Below are positions 6,729 to 12,336 of a DNA stretch of 12,336 nt, piece after piece. The stretch spans positions 123,303 through 135,638 of the forward strand of contig JBBHKE010001575.1 of assembly GCA_037447655.1 (NCBI GenBank), in the 5' to 3' direction. This DNA comes from Zygnema cylindricum. Its lineage: Eukaryota; Streptophyta; Zygnematophyceae; Zygnematales; Zygnemataceae. The stretch's first letter is position 1. Every line of letters begins with the position of its first letter. The translations under genes were made by a program, and so were the position numbers. The notes beneath the pieces were generated by a model, which did not search any database, was not told where the DNA came from, and saw nothing but the letters and a program-made list of their open reading frames with translations.

Positions 6729-7227
6729 TTTTATTTACACCGTCAGATTGGGACGATCGGACGGTCGCTGATAAAAGTAGTGACCTAGGAAGATCACATG
6801 AAAAGCCCATAACACAACTTACGATAAAGGCGCCGACCAAAGGCCTACCATAAAAACGCTACTTTTGAACTATGAGTCATATAGATCTCCATATTGGTGA
6901 AATTTACGTTGTTGTTTGTGTTCAACTATAAAGTACATTCAAAATATACGGGAAAAATTGCGAACGCTGTATGTAATTGCTCCATACTAAAACCGTATTA
7001 TAAGGTACGTACGAATATAGTATGTTCTGTTCACATATAGTGTTTCCAATAGCTTTTTTCGCAAGTGACATATGTTATGTGAAGTACAGCCTTCGTACAG
7101 ATTGTTTGTACGGTGTACGACGACCTGAAGTTCTACCTAACATGGACAGATGAACTTCCGCCGACACATCAAAACTTTGTACTATAGATGTTCATCGCCA
7201 ACCGTCACATGCATTATGTAACAGTCG

Positions 7228-7283
7228 CCCTCTCTCCCCCTCTTTCCTCGTCTCCCTCTCTTCTCTGCCTCTCTCTGCCTCGT
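7228..7283 (+). promoter_or_regulatory. CT-rich tract in gene C promoter or leader
   Basis: Almost pure C/T on the gene C sense strand, about 200 bp upstream of its ATG and matching in type the leader tract of gene B. It probably marks the transcription start zone or 5' UTR. No clear TATA box is evident at a fitting distance. Confidence 0.5.
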
Positions 7284-7342
7284 TCTTGGCCCTGTTAACC
7301 GACATAACGGAGGAGCCGCCTGGCCGGGTCAAATCATCCTCC

Positions 7343-7422
7343 ATGAATCAATCCTTCAGCATGTGAGACCTTGCATAGGTTCTTTTTACACGGAAGAACG
7401 ACCTGTATCTTTTATGCCCTGA
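7343..7422 (+). promoter_or_regulatory. Upstream short ORFs in the gene C leader
   Basis: ATG at 7343 opens an 8-codon frame ending in TGA at 7364-7366. A start-stop ATGTGA lies at 7361-7366 and ATG CCC TGA at 7414-7422. All precede the chosen gene C start at 7479. If they are on the transcript they would reduce or regulate initiation at the main AUG. Confidence 0.4.
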
Positions 7423-7478
7423 TAGGGTATCAGACAAAACTAAAAACCTTCTCTTTTAAACGAGGAAATTGCATTTCA

Positions 7479-7609
7479 ATGCGGACAAGTGCTGCTGCCC
7501 ATGATCATGCTGACGCGGCAGGAAGCAGCTTGAACTCCAGATACGTACCAGGCGAGGGAGAGGGCAATGGCTGCGAAAGTAATGCTTTTCATCATACTTG
7601 CAACACTAG
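7479..7609 (+). CDS. AMBRA1: Gene C exon 1 (start codon exon)
   Basis: First in-frame ATG at 7479 (MRTSAAAHDHADAAG...), ending at AG|GTGAGG in phase 2; the split Arg codon is completed by the A at 8368. The frame is open back to 7347 without any ATG. It encodes a Gly/Ser/His-rich, probably disordered N-terminal tail of 43 residues. An out-of-frame ATG at 7567 has better context but leads nowhere when spliced. Confidence 0.72.
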
Positions 7610-10600
7610 GTGAGGATTAAACAGTCTAAATATCCACTTTTCCCAGGATTACAATGACCAATATCACTATTTAACCAAGAGGTAGTCACGAGTTGGCTCA
7701 TTCCAGGAGAGCATGCAACAAATGAACAAAAGATGTGCATGTGGAAACCCTAAAAATGATTTTGTTAGAAAGTTTTGGTAGATTCTCAAGAGATTCCAGC
7801 TGAACAGGGGAGTGTTATCGATGTCAAGGTAAATTGAGTAAACGGAGACCATTGCCTTGGAGTTAAATAATCAATTTACAATCGATTCATTCTCAATTGT
7901 GTCAAGAAGTGTGTCTCATTTAGTCGTAACCTTTGACGTTTGAATTCTGTTCGTATTCATGTTAGTCTTTCCTTCTAATGTAAACGTCAGTTTTATGAAC
8001 GTGAAAAATGTACGTTCCAACTATTTTTTTTATCTTGAATAAACTGTCTATCGCCACTATTGTATGTAGGCATAAATACTGATTGCATATATATTTTGCA
8101 TCACACCACTTTGTTACACAATATATGCTTCCAGTTTGCGGCCATCTGGTGTCATTAAAATGATGGATACAACGTGCCTATCATGAAATCCAATTCCCCT
8201 TTTTCTGATATTTTGCGGTCCATTAGTTTTATTAGTACATCGCTGATAAAACATGCTGAAGGTTGGCCGTTGTCAAAGCTAACTTTTGCAAAATGTTGAA
8301 CCGTTGCTGTTTTTTAACACCGGGGTTTTCTGTAATAATTGCGAAATATAAAATATATCCTTTGCAGACCTGTTGTGAACGTCCTCCGTTTGCTCGCTTT
8401 GCGAGAAACGACTCCAACTGCCCGGAGGCCTCGAATGCGACCATGGGGAGAAAATGGAGATAGCAGTTTCTGTTGTGGTCCAGGATATCAGGCTTTGGAT
8501 GCGAAGACTGCTTTACCTTTATGGTAAGGCTGTGTCTTGTAAATAGAGGCGTCTCCTGAATACTGCATATGAGGGTAATTTCTGGTGCCTGTGAAAAGTT
8601 TAGGTCAAGCAGTTTAAACACTTCAATTGTCTCAATTATGGCACCATTATCTCATTCAAGGCACCATTATCTCTGCATCACTATAGGTGCACCTTTTAAA
8701 CCGAAATTTATGCTGTTAACAAATTCAGTTCTTTAGGACATTTGACCTGACATCACTAAAAATACTGCCAACCTGAACTTGATATCTACCCTTGAGGACT
8801 CATTTTGTGCCCTGGTAACTGGCGTACCATTATGACATCAGCATGACTGCTGTGTTAACCAGCAAGTTTGGTTCTTTTACCCAAATACTGAAGCCTCGCC
8901 CAGTACTTAACTTTTGTTTGAAGCTGATATGGTATTCATGACTGACATAGAGTACTCATTTTAGTGCTTTTTCTCCTTAAAGTTGTCGTCAGATCTGCGT
9001 ATATTCTGACAGGCTTGGTCCACTCCTGAAGCTTGTTCTTTGGGAACTACTAATCATGGCTCCGGATTTGTCCTTACGTCTTTGGTTTCCACTGGATTTT
9101 TTTAAGTATAGTTGAAACCTCGTAAAGTTTGCCATACCAGGTCGTTTTTCCTCCGGGTTTCCTCAAGCAGTGGAAAAGTCATCATATTAAGTTTTTCCTG
9201 TATTTGAGGAAGCAACATAAATGAGCCGCTGGGATTTCCACCCTTCCTTTGAGCTCGACTTACCCAAATTTCAATTTTCTTGTCGGGTCTTTTATGTTCC
9301 ATTGTAATCCTTTCATCATATAGGCATCATGTTAACACAACCTACACTATTTCCCTTTGGCAGGCCAAAACAAGGTCTTCAGCCTCTCTCCCTTCTTTTT
9401 TATTGTGCGTCCTCAGAAGTCTTTTATGGATCCCAAATTCGGGCATTTATTGTCCAACTATACGTTTTCTGACTTGGAAATCAAGTACTTTCCTTTTCTG
9501 CAGTAAGGTTTGGCGAGTTTGCAAGCCAAAGAATTCTTAGTACACATGTGACACTTGTAACTCATTTAGTAAGTCTGGTCCTGTGTCTGGTCTTTCACGT
9601 TTTTTCTTTTTTCTTTTTTCTTTCTGGCTCCTTTACCCTCTTCCTACCCCTGCTGTCTGTTTTATTCTCGTCCACCTCTTCTCAAATCCAGGTTTCTTCC
9701 TTGGCCTTTTCATCTAAGTTTCTACCTTGCTCGCTCTGCTTTATTTTACTCTTTTTTGCTACCTGTGTGTTAAAGGTACCCTCGTGCCCTTGGTACCTTT
9801 GTTTTACATTCTAAGAGCTCTATTGGACAAAATTTGCAGGCTTGAAATAGACTCTCTGAGAAATTGTTCTGCACGATATTGCTATCTCCAACCTGCCCCA
9901 CGTTCAACTATTGCTGCTGCGTTCAGTATCGATGGCACAGCTCTTGCTTCAACACAGTTAATACACCTTCAACCTCAATTAGCATGGGTTTGGATTTAGT
10001 GTGAGGGAAAAAATAAGGTGCCCACACTAATGGCGGTGAGAATGTAAATTATGTGGGATTTTCATAGTATAGTATAGTACGGATTGAATTGTTGGTGTGG
10101 GTCATGCTGTACATGATGAACAAATTAGAAAAATCATTGTTAAATTAGTGTGAGCCACTTCAATGGTGGTCGGCTGTGTAGATGCTCCAATGGCTGTTTA
10201 GAAGGCTTCAAGTGATACTGAGCGAATTGGAGGAACAGTTAAAGTGGCAATTTTGAAGTTTCCGCGCTATGCGTCAGCCATGTGACATGGGCCCGGTTCA
10301 GTTAGATTGTTCTTGTTTGTGTTTAGTCTGTTGAATGGTAAACCCAACTGAAACAGTTCAAAACTGCCGATGACTTATGTGAATTGAATCGGGCTTTGGG
10401 CCTGAATCACTGATCCATTCCGTCTACAGAACATTCCTTTGTTCGGCTTGGGATTTTACACTCAAAGTTCAAAATTACAATAGTTTGGCTGTAATTCTAC
10501 AGAAGGTACAGAAGAACAAAAGTCTGAGAGCCTCCAAACAAGAGGTGTGTGTGGTGGTTGGAATATATTTTGGACAGCGATGTCTCGTAGTTGAACTAAA

Positions 10601-12336
10601 GTAATCCATTTTAAAACATGACTGAGGCAAACCGTAGCACTTGGAAACCATGGCAAAATAGCCAAAATGCGCTGAGAAGAAATTGCAACTTTGAGGTTTC
10701 GTATTCAGATCCACACCAGACAAGTATAACCTTCAAGAATGAGATGTACCTCTTTTCAATGCTGGTCTTTATATAGGATTATTTTTTTACTTTGTATCAG
10801 CTTTTATGATAATTTGAACTGGGAATAGTTTCTCAAGGTTCGAGAGGATTTACTCTTGACCTTCAAGTCAAGAGTGGATGAAAGGTATGATGAATTGTTA
10901 ACTATTGGAAACCTTGATCAAACCGTAGGCTATTTTTGGGGAAAAGGTTCGTAGAGACAAATGGTAGCAGAGAATTTTACTACTTCAAATTTCACTGAAA
11001 AATGTGAAGACAGTTATTCCTAGAAGTATTTCCTCATTAGTTGGATTTCACCATATGGAAGGAATTTTGTTTAAGTGCTGTGGTTTGGGTTTATATTAAC
11101 TTTCAGGCATTTCTTACGGTGACTTCTGTTAATGCTGTCAAGAAAATGTTAGCGGAAAAGTTCCATTTGTGTTTTTGGTTCTGGTAATACACGTTCTAGT
11201 CCATGTGGCCATACACGGTATTGCATTATAAAAGAAACAAAACCAGTGGTACTGACTCTATTTCTTTGTGCATGACATGGCAATGTTAGATTTTTTATAA
11301 CTCTAATAAAAACCAGATATTTCTAGATTATGTATAGAATGTCAACCGTGTGTGTCTCTGTTTTTGGAATTGATTCTTGTTTCCAGCTTTTTTTGAGTCG
11401 CAAGTCTTTTCTTTCAATTGACTGTGTCACAAGTTTCTAAATCCTTCATTTGGTTGTGAAATTTTTGTGACTTCAGCGGGGACCACACTGTAAAAATTAT
11501 CAGTTGCAGAACGGGACAATGTCTCAAAATTCTTACGGGACATCGAAGAACTCCTTGGGTAGTAAGTAACTCCTAACCTACAGGCATTAGGAAGCACATT
11601 GGACCTGGCTTTTTGGACAAAAGGGAACTTACATTGGAGACTCTGAAGGACAAGAAAGTTGACAATTCTACTGCTGAGAATTTTCAGTCGTGGTTTGACG
11701 TAAGGCTTTTGCTTTATTTTGGAGGAGAAAGCTGGTTTTGGGAATGTAAACTACTTGCAAATTTCCTCTGTTCCATGAACTTTTTTTCTTGTTCTTGTAT
11801 TTCTGAGCCTGGCACGTTTTCATGGTTTTTAAAGTCTTTGCATATTTTGAAGGAATAGAATAGTGATTTTACAAACCTTTTCTTTTTCCTACTAGCAACA
11901 AAGAACAGTTTGAGGTTTTTTATAAATGGTGTAGTGGATTAAGGTTTTGATTTGTAAGTTCGAGTTTGCATTTCTTAATTTTATCTGTAGTTTTTTCGCT
12001 GTGCGCAGATGCATAGTGGTGATCATATGCACTTTTTTCCCTTCCTCTCCGTGCCTTCCTCTCCATCTTTCTCTCTCTTTCTGTCTCCTCATTCACAGCC
12101 TTATTTGATATGGATGGAAACTCATTGATCTAGAAATTGGAGGCTGGGTGGTTCATTATTTAGGTCCGGTACCATCCCAAGTCCCCAAATGTACTTGCTA
12201 GTGGGAGTCTCGACCATGAGGTTCGACTATGGGATGCTAATACTGCTAACTGCATCGGCTCTATCAGCTTGGAGTACCAGCTCTGAGGGTGATCGTTCAT
12301 GTAAACCCCTGAACCCTACCATGGCCTGGATTTATT
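7479..12336 (+). CDS. AMBRA1: Gene C: AMBRA1-like WD40 protein (3' end beyond window)
   Basis: Exons 7479-7609, 8368-8523, 9840-9956, 11477-11561 and 12164-about 12273 join in frame (introns phase 2, 2, 2, 0) to about 199 residues. The product is the N-terminus and first WD40 repeats of the AMBRA1 family: NVLRLLALRE near residue 48, then ARYCYLQPAPRST, FSIDGTALASTHGDHTVKII, GHRRTPWVVRYHP and LASGSLDHEVRLWD. Animal AMBRA1 shares the PRST...LASTH and GHRRTPW signatures; there it is a DDB1-binding CRL4 substrate receptor (DCAF3) and an autophagy and cyclin D regulator. Plant relatives are WD40 proteins with a similar layout and less certain function. The GH and WD dipeptides are intact; one change from the usual SPDG to SIDG is seen. 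Family assignment is from memory but is supported by five co-linear exons. Confidence 0.9.
8368..8523 (+). CDS. AMBRA1: Gene C exon 2
   Basis: The acceptor CCTTTGCAG ends at 8367 and the donor TATG|GTAAGG follows 8523. It enters and leaves in phase 2. It encodes PVVNVLRLLALRETTPTARR and a Gly/Cys-containing linker (SSFCCGPGYQ) ending DAKTALPL. The NVxRLLA-type helix before the propeller is a feature of this family. A second frame is also open for 31 codons but stops at TAG 8460-8462. Confidence 0.85.
8524..9839 (+). other. Gene C intron 2 (1316 bp)
   Basis: No exon is recognised. It holds a 20-bp-period direct repeat, GGCACCATTATCTC at 8640-8653 and 8660-8673, a long pyrimidine-rich stretch at about 9555-9770, and a hairpin AAAGGTACC/GGTACCTTT (9772-9780 with 9792-9800) 40 nt before the acceptor at 9839. 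Confidence 0.7.
9840..9956 (+). CDS. AMBRA1: Gene C exon 3 (start of WD40 propeller)
   Basis: The acceptor AAATTTGCAG ends at 9839 and the donor ACA|GTTAAT follows 9956. It encodes LEIDSLRNCSARYCYLQP and PRSTIAAAFSIDGTALAST, leaving CA of a His codon. PRST followed by AFS.D...LAST is the family signature. The unusual GTTAAT donor is fixed by the need to finish CA|C GGG GAC in the next exon. Confidence 0.88.
9957..11476 (+). other. Gene C intron 3 (1520 bp)
   Basis: No protein-coding exon or RNA gene is recognised. Small dyads occur: TTAGTGTG at 9996-10003 and 10145-10152 flanking CACACTAA at 10023-10030, and ACTCTTGAC (10852-10860) with GTCAAGAGT (10867-10875), a 9-bp stem with a 6-nt loop. 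Short antisense open frames lack support. Confidence 0.65.
11477..11561 (+). CDS. AMBRA1: Gene C exon 4 (WD40 repeat 1)
   Basis: The acceptor GACTTCAG ends at 11476 and the donor GTA|GTAAGT follows 11561, the strongest donor here. With CA from exon 3 it encodes HGDHTVKIISC, RTGQCLKIL and TGHRRTPWV, exactly 29 codons. GHRRTPW is the most diagnostic AMBRA1-family motif in the window. Confidence 0.92.
11562..12163 (+). other. Gene C intron 4 (602 bp)
   Basis: It separates TPWV from VRYHP, so it interrupts a WD40 repeat in phase 0. It contains an exon-like block at 11584-11699 (acceptor CCTACAG, donor GAC|GTAAGG) and a CT-rich tract at 12040-12091. The block cannot be joined in frame to exon 4. 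Confidence 0.65.
12164..12273 (+). CDS. AMBRA1: Gene C exon 5 (WD40 repeat 2; 3' end uncertain)
   Basis: The acceptor CATTATTTAG ends at 12163. It encodes VRYHPKSPN, LASGSLDHEVRLWD and ANTANCIGSISL. The 3' limit is a guess: GTACCA at 12274 is the best donor before an in-frame TGA at 12284-12286. Family members continue the propeller here, so an intron is expected rather than a true end. Confidence 0.82.

Larger units (their letters stand above)
6571..6874. mobile_element. Non-autonomous DNA transposon (hAT-type MITE), 304 bp
   Basis: The ends are perfect 16-bp inverted repeats: CATAGTTCAAAAGTAG at 6571-6586 and its complement at 6859-6874. A second matching block, GTAGGCC (6593-6599) and GGCCTAC (6842-6848), extends the imperfect terminal repeat to about 30 bp. 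The element is flanked by a perfect 8-bp duplication, AGTCATAT at 6563-6570 and 6875-6882. Eight-base target duplications are the hallmark of hAT elements, so hAT is the best class, although the tips do not fit the usual hAT terminal consensus exactly. There is no transposase coding capacity. It sits between the divergent promoters of genes B and C. Confidence 0.8.
5984..7478. other. Divergent intergenic region between genes B and C
   Basis: About 1.5 kb separates the two start codons. Nearest gene B are a CT-rich leader (minus strand 6064-6001) and telo-boxes (6100-6077). Then come GTAC-rich palindromes (6261-6484), the MITE (6571-6874), an AT-rich stretch without clear signals (6885-7220), and the CT-rich tract and uORF-bearing leader of gene C. 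Open frames in either direction here show no family resemblance and no good start context. Confidence 0.6.

Noticed and set aside
6577-6853. Open frames on both strands within 6577-6853
   Set aside because: Both lie almost wholly inside the 304-bp MITE and are symmetric consequences of its repeats; no transposase motif is seen.
7567-7609. Signal-peptide-like start MAAKVMLFIILATL in a good start context, ending at a splice donor
   Set aside because: Spliced to the next exon (8368) this frame meets TGA after two codons. The overlapping frame from 7479 leaves phase 2 and joins exactly to the AMBRA1-like exon 2. A 14-bp micro-exon near 8137 that could rescue it needs a poor donor.
8368-8462. Cys-containing frame TCCERPPFARFARND... 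in exon 2 of gene C, suggesting a small secreted peptide
   Set aside because: It stops at TAG 8460-8462, has no credible upstream partner, and overlaps the family-matching NVLRLLALRE frame.
9102-9302. Minus-strand charged open frame in gene C intron 2
   Set aside because: Short, no recognisable motif, no flanking splice sites that extend it; likely chance.
1-12336. tRNA, rRNA, CRISPR or prokaryotic defence system
   Set aside because: TTCGA words were checked at several places (for example 491, 10839, 12222), but no cloverleaf context follows. There are no spaced direct repeats of CRISPR type, and the intron-rich genes exclude a bacterial locus.

Overview
The window looks like nuclear DNA of a eukaryote, most likely a streptophyte (a land plant or a close algal relative). 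It is AT-rich, has GT-AG introns of about 0.4-1.5 kb with T-rich 3' ends, and carries two plant-type telo-box motifs (AAACCCTA and AAACCCTAA on the minus strand) just upstream of one gene. One gene encodes an AMBRA1-type WD40 protein whose sequence resembles the plant branch of that family as I remember it. The placement is inference; no search was run. There are no bacterial features: no operons, no CRISPR array, no recognisable tRNA or rRNA.

Three protein-coding genes can be reconstructed. Gene A (+, about 364-2571) has four exons joined by three phase-0 introns and encodes a small, charged, mostly helical protein that I do not recognise; its 5' end is uncertain. Gene B (-, 5983-3926) has a 15-codon first exon and a 1.55-kb second exon. 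It encodes a 532-residue protein with helical-looking ends and a long Ser/Cys-rich middle containing two in-frame tandem duplications. Gene C (+, 7479 to beyond the window end) is split into five small exons (85-156 bp) over 4.8 kb and encodes the N-terminus and first WD40 repeats of an AMBRA1-like protein.

Genes A and B converge on a 1.35-kb spacer at 2572-3925. Genes B and C diverge from a 1.5-kb spacer at 5984-7478. That spacer holds the CT-rich leaders of both genes, the telo-boxes, several GTAC palindromes and a 304-bp non-autonomous transposon (6571-6874). The transposon has 16-bp perfect terminal inverted repeats and an 8-bp perfect target duplication, which fits a hAT-type MITE.

Nothing shows that the three genes share a pathway. 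The most notable items are the AMBRA1-like gene, the intact MITE between two divergent promoters, the unrecognised repeat-bearing gene B, and a degenerate TTTCGG repeat in a gene A intron.
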